Shown: positions 17,280 through 25,901, counted from the stretch's first letter. The stretch: DNA of 64,000 nucleotides from Thalassospira profundimaris (GCF_003326795.1 NZ_JPWI01000001.1:496001-560000); one strand, 5' to 3'. A program made the numbers and translations. The notes: a model not told the origin generated them from the letters alone.

Positions 17280-18786
17280 GGACTTTCTTTCCAACCGGTC
17301 AGGCAGGACCATGTTCATCGTACTGGTCCTGTTTGTCGGTCTGTATGCGGTCCTGTCAGCGGCCATTGTCCGACAGCTTGAAGACGAGCGGTTCACCTAT
17401 CGCGAGAATTTCGTCTGGGCTGTTTTTCAGATCCAGCGCCAGTATTTTCTGATTCAGCGTGATATCGAAGCTGCATTTGGCCGGTCGGGGCTTGATGAGG
17501 ATGCCTTCGAAGAAATCATGCTTGAATATGAAATCCTGGTCAGTCGCGTTTTCCTTTTACGCGATGGCGAAGGTTTCAAAGTGCTGTTCTCCGTTCCCGA
17601 GGTCACCGCTTCCATCAATAGTCTGCAGGACCGGATTGATGAAATTGACCGGGCAATGGCAAATGCCGATGGTTTGAAAACCAAGCTTGAAGAACTTTAC
17701 CGTTTGCTTGAACCGATGGGTGAACCACTGCAACAGGCCGTGGTGCGAACAACGAATTTTGTATCGGTCTACAATGCCGAAAACATTCGCAGCGTTAAGC
17801 GCAATATCGAAATCCTGACCTATCTTTTCTTTGTCGGGGTTGTTGCGATTGCGGTTCTGGGCGGTTTCATGATCCGGCAGCGCCAGCGCGTTTTTGCCGC
17901 CGATATCGCAGCCCAGAAAGCCCGCCAGGAACAGGAAGTCATCGAAGAGGCTGCCGACTATTCCAAAATGCATGCATTGGGCACATTGGCAGGCGGTGTC
18001 GCACACGAAATCAATACGCCTGCACAATATATCCAGAACAATCTTGAATTCCTGTCGGACAGTTTTTCCGGTCTGGTTGATGCGGTCCGGCGTGGCAAGG
18101 CCGATCCGTCGGCAAAGCTTGATTATGATGAAAACAAGATCGAATTTCTGGTACAGGAAGTGCCGCTTGCCATTGATGAAAGCATTCAGGGGCTGGAACG
18201 GATTGCCGAAATTGTCAGAGGCATTCGCAAATTTGCCCATCCGGCCAATGATGTGATCGAACTGATTTCCATCACCGAGGAAATTGAAACCGCCATCACA
18301 TTGACGCGCAACCAGGTTAAACACATTGCCGATCTTGATGTGAACATCCAGTCGGATGTGACCGAGGTTAATGGGCGGCGCAACCATCTGTCTCAGGCGC
18401 TGATCAATCTGATTGTCAACGCATCGCAGGCGATTCGGGAAACCGGTCAGCGCAGGGGCAGGATTGAATTGTCTGTGACCTCTGATGCAGACAATGTCTA
18501 TATCCGTTTGCGCGATAACGGAACGGGTGTTCCCGAAGAATTGCGCGACCGCATCTTTGACTATTTCTTTACGACCAAAGAGCGCGGGGTTGGCACCGGG
18601 CAGGGGCTTCCGATTTGCCGCAAGCTGATCCAGGACGATTTCGGCGGCGATCTGACATTGTCCGACGACTATATCGACGGTGCAGAGTTTGTGATCCGGT
18701 TGCCCAAGTTCAATCCGTCCTATGTCGGGCATTCCGCACCAAACGATACCCAGGGACCGGGTGATCTGAGCGCGTTGCTGCGCTAG
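17266..18786 (+). CDS. Membrane sensor histidine kinase coupled to the Moco-fold protein
   Basis: A 506-residue kinase. Membrane helices near 15-35 and 184-203 enclose a ~150-residue periplasmic helical domain. The H-box has His247 (LAGGVAHEINTP), then an N-box NLIVNASQAI, a G1 box RDNGTGVPEE, an F-box DYFFTTKE and a G2 box GTGQGLPICRKL. It is an HisKA_7TM/4TM-like HPK4-type kinase without its own receiver. ATG 17266 follows an in-frame TTG at 17263. The gene begins inside the end of the secreted protein gene. Its output is probably one of the nearby receivers. Confidence 0.9.
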   Translation: MQRIKDFLSNRSGRTMFIVLVLFVGLYAVLSAAIVRQLEDERFTYRENFVWAVFQIQRQYFLIQRDIEAAFGRSGLDEDAFEEIMLEYEILVSRVFLLRDGEGFKVLFSVPEVTASINSLQDRIDEIDRAMANADGLKTKLEELYRLLEPMGEPLQQAVVRTTNFVSVYNAENIRSVKRNIEILTYLFFVGVVAIAVLGGFMIRQRQRVFAADIAAQKARQEQEVIEEAADYSKMHALGTLAGGVAHEINTPAQYIQNNLEFLSDSFSGLVDAVRRGKADPSAKLDYDENKIEFLVQEVPLAIDESIQGLERIAEIVRGIRKFAHPANDVIELISITEEIETAITLTRNQVKHIADLDVNIQSDVTEVNGRRNHLSQALINLIVNASQAIRETGQRRGRIELSVTSDADNVYIRLRDNGTGVPEELRDRIFDYFFTTKERGVGTGQGLPICRKLIQDDFGGDLTLSDDYIDGAEFVIRLPKFNPSYVGHSAPNDTQGPGDLSALLR

Positions 18787-18831
18787 ATCACCCACACCTC
18801 TTTAATCAGACTGATATCGTGAGAACGACGT

Positions 18832-18858
18832 GGATCCAGGGGCAGCTACCCTGGATCC
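18832..18858. terminator. Perfect 10-bp hairpin between convergent genes
   Basis: GGATCCAGGG and CCCTGGATCC enclose a 7-base loop. It lies between the kinase stop (18786) and the REC-HDOD stop (18862). There is no T-run on either strand, so it may act as a barrier or RNA-stabilising structure rather than a classic terminator. Confidence 0.55.
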
Positions 18859-18861
18859 TGA

Positions 18862-20088
18862 TTACGACGGGTCGTGAATGCGCGGGATGTGGTTTTCAAT
18901 GCAGGCCTGTTGCCAGATCGGCCAGATATTCTCGGCACCACAGCGGGATATGAAGGTGCTGGCAAGATCATATTTACGTGCGCGTTTTTCGCCGTCCACG
19001 CCTGCGATGCGGGCAAAATGTTGTGCCGCATAGACAATCAGCAATGCCCGTGAGTTCCGGGTTGGTGCGGCTTCCGGGCGGTGGTGGAAAGCAATTTCTT
19101 CCACGACTTCATGCGGGAAACCCCAATAGGCACAGATACAGGCCGACACAGCAGGATGGGCAAACCCCATTTCGGCAATTTCGGCGGAAATGATGTCGCA
19201 TTCATCACGATCGGCCCGCTCACGGCTGGCCTGATAGCCCTCAGGCATGACACGTTCAATGATGATTTCACCGATATGGCATAGCAAGGCAGCGGCACGA
19301 ACCTGATCGACCGTTTCAAAGGGCAGTTTCTGCAAACGGGCGATATTTGCGGCCATCTGACCAAGAACAAGCGGTCGATGCAGCGCGATATCCATTTCAT
19401 CTGGATCAAAACTGTCAGGCTGACCAAGCTCGGACCACAGAATGCAAAGTGCCTTGATGGTTTCAATGCCCAGTAGTTTCACAAGCCCGATCAGGTCGGG
19501 GAAACTGTCGGGTTCGACAAGTTTCTCGCGACGCGCCAGTTCAAGGCCAAGCGCGGTCAGAACCGGAAAATCACAGGCAAATTCAGTCAGTTCGTCGCGG
19601 CTTTTGGGGCCGGTGAATTGCAAGATTGTATGCAGACGCTGAAAGGTTGCAGGCCATACAAGGTCGTCGGGAATCCGGCCCAGAAAGTCAACCAGCAACG
19701 GATCACGCAGATATCGCCGCATGATCAGGCCTCGTTCGACCGCATGGATGATGTCGATATCCTTGCATGGTTTGGTCAGGAAATGCTGGGTCGCGGCTGT
19801 GCCGTTCTGAATGGCGACTTCATCGGCATAGCCAGAAAGCAAGATGCGCGATGTTTGCGGGAACCGTCGGGAGACAATGCGCAGGAACTCGGCCCCATCC
19901 ATCGATGGCATGCGCATGTCGGAAATCACCACGTCGGCTTCCTGTTCATCCATACCCGCCAAGGCCTGTTCGGCACTTTCATAAAAACGCAGCGACCAGC
20001 TCGGGCGTTGTCCCATCATGCGTCGACGCAATCCGCGCAGAACATTGGGATCATCGTCGACAAATATGATCGAAGCGTTTTCGGGCAT
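18862..20088 (-). CDS. Response regulator with HDOD domain
   Basis: A 408-residue cytoplasmic protein. The receiver has FVDDD near 9-13, phosphoacceptor Asp57 (VVISDMRMPSMDG), Ser in LLSGYAD and Lys in LTKPC. Residues about 145-360 form an HDOD domain (LGIETIKALCILWSE, LCHIGEIIIERV), an HD-domain relative that usually lacks phosphohydrolase activity. Such REC-HDOD proteins act as signalling hubs in alphaproteobacteria. It lies just downstream of the single-receiver gene on the same strand (17-base gap), so the two are likely co-transcribed. Confidence 0.88.
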   Translation of the reverse strand: MPENASIIFVDDDPNVLRGLRRRMMGQRPSWSLRFYESAEQALAGMDEQEADVVISDMRMPSMDGAEFLRIVSRRFPQTSRILLSGYADEVAIQNGTAATQHFLTKPCKDIDIIHAVERGLIMRRYLRDPLLVDFLGRIPDDLVWPATFQRLHTILQFTGPKSRDELTEFACDFPVLTALGLELARREKLVEPDSFPDLIGLVKLLGIETIKALCILWSELGQPDSFDPDEMDIALHRPLVLGQMAANIARLQKLPFETVDQVRAAALLCHIGEIIIERVMPEGYQASRERADRDECDIISAEIAEMGFAHPAVSACICAYWGFPHEVVEEIAFHHRPEAAPTRNSRALLIVYAAQHFARIAGVDGEKRARKYDLASTFISRCGAENIWPIWQQACIENHIPRIHDPS

Positions 20089-20105
20089 GTTGCGTCCGTG
20101 GTGAA

Positions 20106-20594
20106 TTATGAAATGGCGGCAGTAAGGCTTGCAGCGTCACAAGGTTTACACAGGACAAAAGCAGCACCAACCGATTTGGCTTCGCGCACCACATCCTGAT
20201 CATAAAACCCGGTCAGCATGATCTTGCGGGTCTGATCGGAATTCTTGATGTTGCGGCGCTTGATTTCATAGAGCGTTTCAATGCCCGACATGGTCGGCAT
20301 CATGTAATCAAGAATGATGACGTCATAGGAGGATTGCTTGCGCGCCATCTGGGTCATCATTTGCAGGGCCGCTTCGCCATTTTCGGCGACATCCACATGG
20401 GTTGCCCCGGCACTGCGCAACATCCGGCGAATGGAAAACCGCACCTCGATGCTGTCATCGACGATCAGAAAACGTTTCTGGTCATTGGCTTTGCGATGGG
20501 CGTTGTCTCCCTTGCATCGCTGCAGGCCGTCGGCAATTTCGATGTCATTCTGGCTATTGCTTTGTCTGGCGGTGTTCATGAGTGTTGCTGACAT
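20106..20594 (-). CDS. Single-domain response regulator
   Basis: A 162-residue protein: about 38 polar, probably disordered residues followed by one receiver (RFLIVDDSIEVRF, phosphoacceptor Asp96 in VIILDYMMPTMSG, Thr in MLTGFYD, Lys in LCKPCD). There is no output domain, so it may shuttle phosphate, as CheY- or Spo0F-like proteins do, or act by protein-protein contact. The start ATG at 20594 has only a weak ribosome-binding site; ATG 20579 is an alternative. First gene of a two-gene operon with REC-HDOD. Confidence 0.88.
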   Translation of the reverse strand: MSATLMNTARQSNSQNDIEIADGLQRCKGDNAHRKANDQKRFLIVDDSIEVRFSIRRMLRSAGATHVDVAENGEAALQMMTQMARKQSSYDVIILDYMMPTMSGIETLYEIKRRNIKNSDQTRKIMLTGFYDQDVVREAKSVGAAFVLCKPCDAASLTAAIS

Positions 20595-20672
20595 GCTCTG
20601 TGATGAAGACCAAATGTGTTGATCCTAATCTTTGTCTGTTTCCGAGAATTTCAATATCCCCATATGAGGATC

Positions 20673-20709
20673 AAAAAGAAAAACGGGCTGCTTTCAAGGC
20701 AACCCGTTT
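20673..20709 (-). terminator. Terminator after doxX
   Basis: On the minus strand AAACGGGTTGCC and the nearly complementary GCAGCCCGTTT form a stem, followed by TTTCTTTTT. It ends the pirin-doxX transcript. Confidence 0.8.
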
Positions 20710-20736
20710 GAAGTCTGCGGTTAAGGGAGACGAGGC

Positions 20737-21207
20737 CTAGAACTCGTAGCCGATCTTGCGATCGATCGAGAATTTGCCACCGCCCTGGATCAGAACGGTC
20801 AGGGCCAGCAAGCCCCACATCAGCGGCATTTCAAAACCGCCATTGTTCCAGAAATAGCCGGCTGGCAGGTGGGTCGAAACGGCAACAGCCATAAAGACCA
20901 GAACAGCAGCAGCAACCGGACGGGTCAGAAGACCGACTGTCAGCATCAGGCCGCCAACGAATTCAAGAAGGCCGATCAGAAGGGCAAAGACGAAGCCCGG
21001 AGCAAAGCCGATGCTTTCAAGCCAGCCAGCCGTTCCTTCAAGGCCGTAGCCACCAAAGGCACCAAACAGTTTCTGTGCGCCGTGCGGAACCATCAGAAGG
21101 CCGGTGGTTACACGGATAATCACAGGGGCAAGCGGCTGAAGGGCGGACGTAACATTGCCAATGGCAGGGATGATCGAACGGGGTTTGTCACTGGTAAGCG
21201 AGGTCAT
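20737..21207 (-). CDS. DoxX family membrane protein
   Basis: A 156-residue inner-membrane protein with four hydrophobic helices and the family's early GLLMVPHGAQKLFG motif, followed by GFVFALLIGLLEFVGGL. DoxX proteins are linked to quinone or thiosulfate redox chemistry and detoxification in some bacteria, but the role here is unknown. CAGGAG lies seven bases upstream of ATG 21207. It is the second gene after the pirin gene (41-base gap), a pairing that is common and suggests a shared response to electrophilic or oxidative stress. Confidence 0.9.
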   Translation of the reverse strand: MTSLTSDKPRSIIPAIGNVTSALQPLAPVIIRVTTGLLMVPHGAQKLFGAFGGYGLEGTAGWLESIGFAPGFVFALLIGLLEFVGGLMLTVGLLTRPVAAAVLVFMAVAVSTHLPAGYFWNNGGFEMPLMWGLLALTVLIQGGGKFSIDRKIGYEF

Positions 21208-21248
21208 GATAATTCTCCTGAATATGGGGGGAGCGCGGTCTTCGCGGC

Positions 21249-21950
21249 TCAGGCCACCATGTCAAAAACAAGGGCTTCGGCATTGTCGGCATCAGAGAAG
21301 ACAAGTTCGTCTTCATCCTTGATTGCGGCACCGTCACCGGCATTAAGGGTTTCGCCATTTACTTTAAGACTGCCGCGGGCCACCTGAATCCAGGCGATGC
21401 GGCCTTTTTCGATGCTGTGCTGTGCGGTCTCGCCATCGTTAAGGTGCGCAACATACAGATCGACATTCTGGTGAATGGTGATGGAATTCTCACGGCCATC
21501 GCGGCTGCCAATCAGGCTCAGACCCGAACCGGTATCGCGCCGTGCGATTTCCTTTTCCTCGTAGCCCGGCTCCAGTCCGGCAGCTTCGGGGATAACCCAG
21601 ATTTGCAGGAAGTGAACCGGATCGGTTTTGGAGTGGTTATATTCTGAATGACGGATACCGGTACCTGCGGTCATGCGCTGCAGGCGACCCGGACGAATCA
21701 CCGATCCGTTTCCGATACTGTCCTTGTGTTCAAGGGCGCCATCAAGAACATAGGAAATGATTTCCATATCCTTGTGGCCGTGGGTGTCAAAACCGGCACC
21801 GGGAATCACACGGTCTTCGTTGATCACCCGAAGCGGTCCCCAACCCATACGATTGGGATCGTAATAGTGACCGAACGAAAAGGTGTGGTTGGAATCAAGC
21901 CATCCAAACTGTGCGCGGCCACGGGTGTTTGCATCTACTTTGATAATCAT
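21249..21950 (-). CDS. Pirin family bicupin protein (YhhW-like)
   Basis: A 233-residue cytoplasmic protein of the YhhW/pirin family; E. coli YhhW shows quercetin 2,3-dioxygenase activity in vitro. The N-terminal cupin has the metal-site pattern FDTHGHKDMEIISYV and GTGIRHSEYNH, giving the His/His/Glu-type ligands. ATG 21950 has GGAGG six bases upstream and is preferred over a longer in-frame start at 22013. It heads the pirin-doxX operon and is divergent from a LysR regulator 165 bases away, which probably controls it. Confidence 0.9.
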   Translation of the reverse strand: MIIKVDANTRGRAQFGWLDSNHTFSFGHYYDPNRMGWGPLRVINEDRVIPGAGFDTHGHKDMEIISYVLDGALEHKDSIGNGSVIRPGRLQRMTAGTGIRHSEYNHSKTDPVHFLQIWVIPEAAGLEPGYEEKEIARRDTGSGLSLIGSRDGRENSITIHQNVDLYVAHLNDGETAQHSIEKGRIAWIQVARGSLKVNGETLNAGDGAAIKDEDELVFSDADNAEALVFDMVA

Positions 21951-22115
21951 GTTTGCCTCCAACGAGGTTGTTTGCTGTTGGAGACAGATTACCCTTTTCA
22001 TAAAATGAGACAATTAACGTAATTATGCCCACAGTGTTGCATTATATGCGACAATCTGGCATGTCATTGTGGTGCGCGACCTGTGTCGTAACGACCCGGA
22101 ACAGAGAGATTATCC
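21951..22115. promoter_or_regulatory. Divergent control region, pirin-doxX versus LysR
   Basis: An AT-rich spacer with LysR-type half-site features around 22010-22065, for example TTGCATTATATGCGACAA with TTG and CAA ends. Divergent LysR arrangements usually place the operator in this spacer. The precise site is not determined. Confidence 0.5.
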
Positions 22116-23027
22116 ATGGATAAACTGGTCAGTCTGCAAAGCTTTGTTCGCGTGGTTGAGCAGGGAAGCTTCGCCGCAGCCGCACGGGCCATCGGGCAAT
22201 CACGATCACAGGTCAACCGTGCGGTGGTCGCCCTTGAGGATGATCTTGGTGTGCAGTTGCTGAACCGCACAACACGCACCGTATCGGTTACGCCAAGTGG
22301 TCGGGCCTTTTATCAGCGCGCCAAAGCCATTCTGACCGATCTGGATGAGGCCGAGGAATCCATTCGCGAAAATCAGGAAAAACCGGCAGGTGATATTCGC
22401 ATCAATGCGCCGATGTCGTTCGGAACCCTGCATCTTGGTCCTGCACTTGTCGATTTTGCGCGCATGTATCCTGAAATCCGTGTCGAGCTGGCCTTGAACG
22501 ATCATTTCATTGATCCGGTAGCAGACGGTTTTGATATGACCGTGCGCATCAGTCGGCCAACCGAAACGCTGGCCCTGATTGATCACGAAATCATCCCGAT
22601 CCGGCGCGTGATTTGTGCATCACCCGATTTTCTGCACAAAAATGGCGAGCCAACAGATATCAGTGACCTCGCGACCTTGCCCTGTTTGCATTACGGCAAT
22701 CTGCCTGGCGGATCGACCTGGAAACTGACCGGGCCAAACGGGCCGGTATCCGTGCAGGTCAATGGCGTGTTTTGTTGTAACAATGCCGAGGTGCTCCGCG
22801 ATGCGGCGATTGCCGGTTTGGGGCTTGTGGAGTTGCCGACTTTCATCGCCGGGGCGGAGTTGCAGACGGGCCGTCTTGTCACAGTTTTATGCAACTACAC
22901 TCCGCCCGAGATTTTCCTGTATCTTCTTTATCCACCCAGCAGACAGCTTTCATCGCGCATCCGTTTGCTGGTGGATTTCATGCATGACAGGTTTGGCGGA
23001 CAGCCGCACTGGGATCTGGTGCAATAG
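22116..23027 (+). CDS. LysR family transcriptional regulator
   Basis: A 303-residue regulator. The winged HTH (about 1-62) reads FVRVVEQGSFAAAARAIGQSRSQVNRAVVALEDDLGVQLLNRTTR. The substrate-binding domain follows (about 90-295), closest in style to the CrgA/AaeR group with NAPMSFGTLHLGP and ISRPTETL. Divergence from pirin-doxX makes that operon the likely target. Inducer unknown; an aromatic or electrophilic compound is a guess from the neighbours. Confidence 0.92.
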   Translation: MDKLVSLQSFVRVVEQGSFAAAARAIGQSRSQVNRAVVALEDDLGVQLLNRTTRTVSVTPSGRAFYQRAKAILTDLDEAEESIRENQEKPAGDIRINAPMSFGTLHLGPALVDFARMYPEIRVELALNDHFIDPVADGFDMTVRISRPTETLALIDHEIIPIRRVICASPDFLHKNGEPTDISDLATLPCLHYGNLPGGSTWKLTGPNGPVSVQVNGVFCCNNAEVLRDAAIAGLGLVELPTFIAGAELQTGRLVTVLCNYTPPEIFLYLLYPPSRQLSSRIRLLVDFMHDRFGGQPHWDLVQ

Positions 23028-23138
23028 GTAACACTGCGGAAATTAAGTGGTGTTTGCGATTTTGTAGCAATCCGGAAGCTTGCATCTTGCGTATGGGATA
23101 CTAGGTTTTCCATAAGGACGCATAGCGGGTTGGACGAG

Positions 23139-23939
23139 ATGTCTGATTTTGAAATGCCAACATTGATGATGGTGTCGCATGGCAATAGCGGCAATGGCGG
23201 TGATCCGGCAGGTGATCTTGCCCGATCAGTCGCGCCTGACTGGAATGGTCCGGTGACACATGGCTATATGCGCAGCCAGCCGTCCCTTCCCGAGCAGCTT
23301 GACGGGCTTGTGCATGCGGGTAATGCCGAACGCCTGATCGTCTTTCCGCTGTTTTTCAGCGAAGGCTATCTGGTGTTTGAAGAATTGCCGCGCGATCTTG
23401 AACGTGCTGGGCTTGGCGATGCGGTCATTCTTCCGCCGGCGCTTAATCTGCCGGGATTTGATGATCTGGTCGCACAAAAAGCCATGGTCGCAATGGCCAG
23501 ACGTGGTTGGGCATCAGGCGAAACATCTGTGTTTCTGGTGCCCCATGGTCTTAAGACGCTGACAGAAGCCCTGCCTGAAACAGTTCGCTTTGGCGATCAG
23601 GTCGGGCGTTTGTGCGGTGGGGCCGAAATCTGTATTGGCAATATCGAAGGTGATCCGTCGCTTGCAGACTGGCGGACGATTGCATCGCGCAAAAAGGCGG
23701 TGATTGTCCCGATGCTGGCCGGTGGCGGTACACATGCGCGTCAGGATTTGCCCGAACTGATTAATGCCCGTGCAGGCGAGGAAATTGAAATCCTGCCGCC
23801 GGTTGGTCAATGGGCGGAATTGTCTGATCTGGTTCTGGCCGAGGCCAAGCGTCATGTAGCACGATTTGGCGGCCTTGCGGTGCCACTTGGCCCGACTGGC
23901 GGGGATATCTGGGCCGAACGGATGGCCAGATCAGCCTGA
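23139..23939 (+). CDS. CbiX-like (sirohydrochlorin chelatase family) protein
   Basis: A 266-residue protein with two chelatase-like repeats. MVSHGNSGNGG near the N-terminus and FLVPHGLKT in the middle each carry the His expected in CbiX/CbiK-type class II chelatases. Between them is VFPLFFSEGYLVFEELP. CbiX enzymes insert cobalt or iron into sirohydrochlorin, but no cobalamin or siroheme gene is nearby, so the metal and tetrapyrrole are unassigned. The start is ATG 23139; a TTG nine bases upstream is also possible. Confidence 0.75.
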   Translation: MSDFEMPTLMMVSHGNSGNGGDPAGDLARSVAPDWNGPVTHGYMRSQPSLPEQLDGLVHAGNAERLIVFPLFFSEGYLVFEELPRDLERAGLGDAVILPPALNLPGFDDLVAQKAMVAMARRGWASGETSVFLVPHGLKTLTEALPETVRFGDQVGRLCGGAEICIGNIEGDPSLADWRTIASRKKAVIVPMLAGGGTHARQDLPELINARAGEEIEILPPVGQWAELSDLVLAEAKRHVARFGGLAVPLGPTGGDIWAERMARSA

Positions 23940-23950
23940 GATATCGGGAT

Positions 23951-24883
23951 TTACCCCAGAACCGGCTTGAAACTGGTTTCCGCAGATTTTTTCAGAAGAT
24001 AGTCACGGAACAGGCGGGCAGCACTGGTCAGTGTCGCATCGCCGTCATGGGCAATCAGTAACTGGCGCTTGGCCCAGTCATCGGCAATCGGCGCACCGGC
24101 GATATTCATATGCCCGATATAGCCCGCGACCGAACTTTTGCGCAAAAATCCGATGCCAAGGCCTGCGGCAATCATCTGTCGCAGGGACCCGAAACGCACC
24201 ACCTTGATATGGGGATGCATGTCGATCTTCATCCTTGAGGCAGCCTCGGAAATCAGGTCATCAATGACCCCGCCTTCATGCAGGGAAATGATGTCGTATT
24301 TGGCGGCTTCGGTGAATTTGACCGGTTTCGGATTGGCGGTATCGGGAATAAGGGGATGGCCCTTTGGGGTGACGACCCAGATCGGATCATCGCAAAACAC
24401 ATCATGGGCCAGATCGCCAAGCGGGCTGTTATCGGCCAGAATCGCCAGATCGGCACGGCCTTCACGAACGGCCTCGGCACTTTCGCGCGATGTCAGTTCG
24501 CGGACATCAACCGTGATGTGGGGGAAGTCGCGTTCAAAATCGGCCAGAAAGGATGGCAGTCCGGTCAGAATGGCCGAGGTGACAGCCGCAAGATAGATCT
24601 TGCCCTTTTCACCGATATTGAAGTCGCGAAGTTCGTTGGAAAGATGGTTCAGATCGCCCAGAAGCTTTTCGCCGTATCGGGCGAAGATCGCGCCTTCTTC
24701 GGTCGGTTCGACCCCGCGCGGCAAGCGGCGCAGCAGTTTGACACCCAGCATGGCTTCAAGTTCGCCAATGCGTCGGGATACAGCCGACGTCGCGATATGT
24801 TCACGTCTGGCGGCTTCATTGATGCTTCCCGCACGCACGATGGCGACGAAAAGCCGGATGGTTACAATATCAAACTTTTGCAT
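23951..24883 (-). CDS. LysR family transcriptional regulator
   Basis: A 310-residue regulator with an N-terminal winged HTH (FVAIVRAGSINEAARREHIATSAVSRRIGELEAMLG) and a C-terminal effector-binding domain (about 92-300). Its stop is 11 bases from the stop of the convergent CbiX-like gene. A small gene of unknown function lies upstream on the same strand. The target is not evident from context. Confidence 0.92.
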   Translation of the reverse strand: MQKFDIVTIRLFVAIVRAGSINEAARREHIATSAVSRRIGELEAMLGVKLLRRLPRGVEPTEEGAIFARYGEKLLGDLNHLSNELRDFNIGEKGKIYLAAVTSAILTGLPSFLADFERDFPHITVDVRELTSRESAEAVREGRADLAILADNSPLGDLAHDVFCDDPIWVVTPKGHPLIPDTANPKPVKFTEAAKYDIISLHEGGVIDDLISEAASRMKIDMHPHIKVVRFGSLRQMIAAGLGIGFLRKSSVAGYIGHMNIAGAPIADDWAKRQLLIAHDGDATLTSAARLFRDYLLKKSAETSFKPVLG

Positions 24884-24975
24884 GGAACCGTTGTCGGTGG
24901 TTCAGCCCGAAGCGTCAAGAGGCATGATAGGGTGCGGTGATGCGCAGATCGTCGCACCCGCCTCAAACAGGGTAA

Positions 24976-25152
24976 TTAACCCTGAACCTGACGCCATGCC
25001 TTGTTCCAGTCCGCAGTCAGTTCTGCGTGGGTTTTGGCATGGGATGCTTTCATGATTACGGCAACCTGAAGGGCCTGCAGGAAGCTGGTGAACCAGCCGG
25101 TACGGACTTCACGTTCGATGCTGGTTGCGTCTTTGTAAGCAATCGTGGTCAT
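24976..25152 (-). CDS. Small protein of unknown function
   Basis: A 58-residue soluble protein starting MTTIAYKDATSIE, with AAGGA nine bases before ATG 25152; the ribosome-binding site excludes an upstream in-frame start at 25206. It is helix-prone with a hydrophobic patch (FLQALQVAVIM) and basic/aromatic ends (WNKAWRQ). I do not recognise it. It is preceded by a spacer with two inverted repeats and lies 92 bases upstream of the LysR gene. Confidence 0.6.
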   Translation of the reverse strand: MTTIAYKDATSIEREVRTGWFTSFLQALQVAVIMKASHAKTHAELTADWNKAWRQVQG

Positions 25153-25285
25153 GGCTCTGATCCTTTGCGACATCATCTGTCTTTGCGATGAATTCAGTGA
25201 TACCAAACGGCGGATGCGCGCACTATTCTCGTTTCACCGCTATCCCGTTCTTGTTTGGAGAACGATGTAGTTAGTGCATTGTAAA

Positions 25286-25327
25286 TGAATGATTATTCAA
25301 TGTTGCACTGCGCAATGAGATTGCGCA
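25286..25327. promoter_or_regulatory. Two inverted repeats between the small gene and the thioesterase gene
   Basis: TGAAT-GATT-ATTCA (25286-25299) and TGCGCAAT-GAG-ATTGCGCA (25309-25327) lie 10 bases apart in the divergent spacer 25153-25451. The second has perfect 8-bp arms. They look like operators; the regulator is unknown, but the neighbouring LysR is a candidate. Confidence 0.5.
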
Positions 25328-25451
25328 AATCACCTTGCAGCGGCATTTTCAAGACAGGTTTCCACCGATATCACTGCGACTCACCGACAGGTTTTCGCAT
25401 CACAGGTATATCTGCTATAGCTGGCATAAATTGATCACAGGGTAGTGCCAC

Positions 25452-25901
25452 ATGACCGGAATTGACGAAAATCTTGCCTTTGAACAGGCCCATGGCAGCG
25501 GCTTGCAGGGCCATCTTGGTTATCGGCTGGTGGAATGGGCGGAAAATCATGCAGTGATCGAGCTTGAGCTGCAAGACCACCATCTTAACCGCGCCGGTAT
25601 TCTTCATGGGGGTGTTTTGATGACCTTGCTTGATACCGCTTCTGGCTATTCTGTCTGCTTCTGTTCGGTGCCGGGCAATGTCCGCAAGACGCTGACATTG
25701 TCGCTGACCACCAATTTCCTTGGCATGGCAAAGAAGGGTGTGGTGCGCGTGGTCGCGACCAGACAGGGCGGCGGACGCAAGATCGTCTTTACCGAGGCCA
25801 AGGCCTATAACGCTGATGGCGAAGTGATTGGAACAGCAACCGGGACCTTCAAATATCACCGTGGCAGCGAGGGCATCGAAGGCGTTCCGCGCGATAGCTG
25901 A
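25452..25901 (+). CDS. PaaI family hotdog thioesterase
   Basis: A 149-residue single-hotdog protein likely to hydrolyse acyl- or phenylacyl-CoA thioesters. It shows the family core NRAGILHGGVLMTLLDTASG, in which the HGG loop binds CoA and the Asp of LLDTA is the catalytic acid, and the second strand pair LSLTTNFLGMA. Its length is typical. It is monocistronic, with a strong bidirectional terminator after it. Substrate not assignable. Confidence 0.88.
   Translation: MTGIDENLAFEQAHGSGLQGHLGYRLVEWAENHAVIELELQDHHLNRAGILHGGVLMTLLDTASGYSVCFCSVPGNVRKTLTLSLTTNFLGMAKKGVVRVVATRQGGGRKIVFTEAKAYNADGEVIGTATGTFKYHRGSEGIEGVPRDS

Noticed and set aside
17557-18795. 412-codon minus-strand frame opposite the histidine kinase
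   Set aside because: The kinase has all catalytic boxes; the antisense frame has none and its composition mirrors the sense codons.
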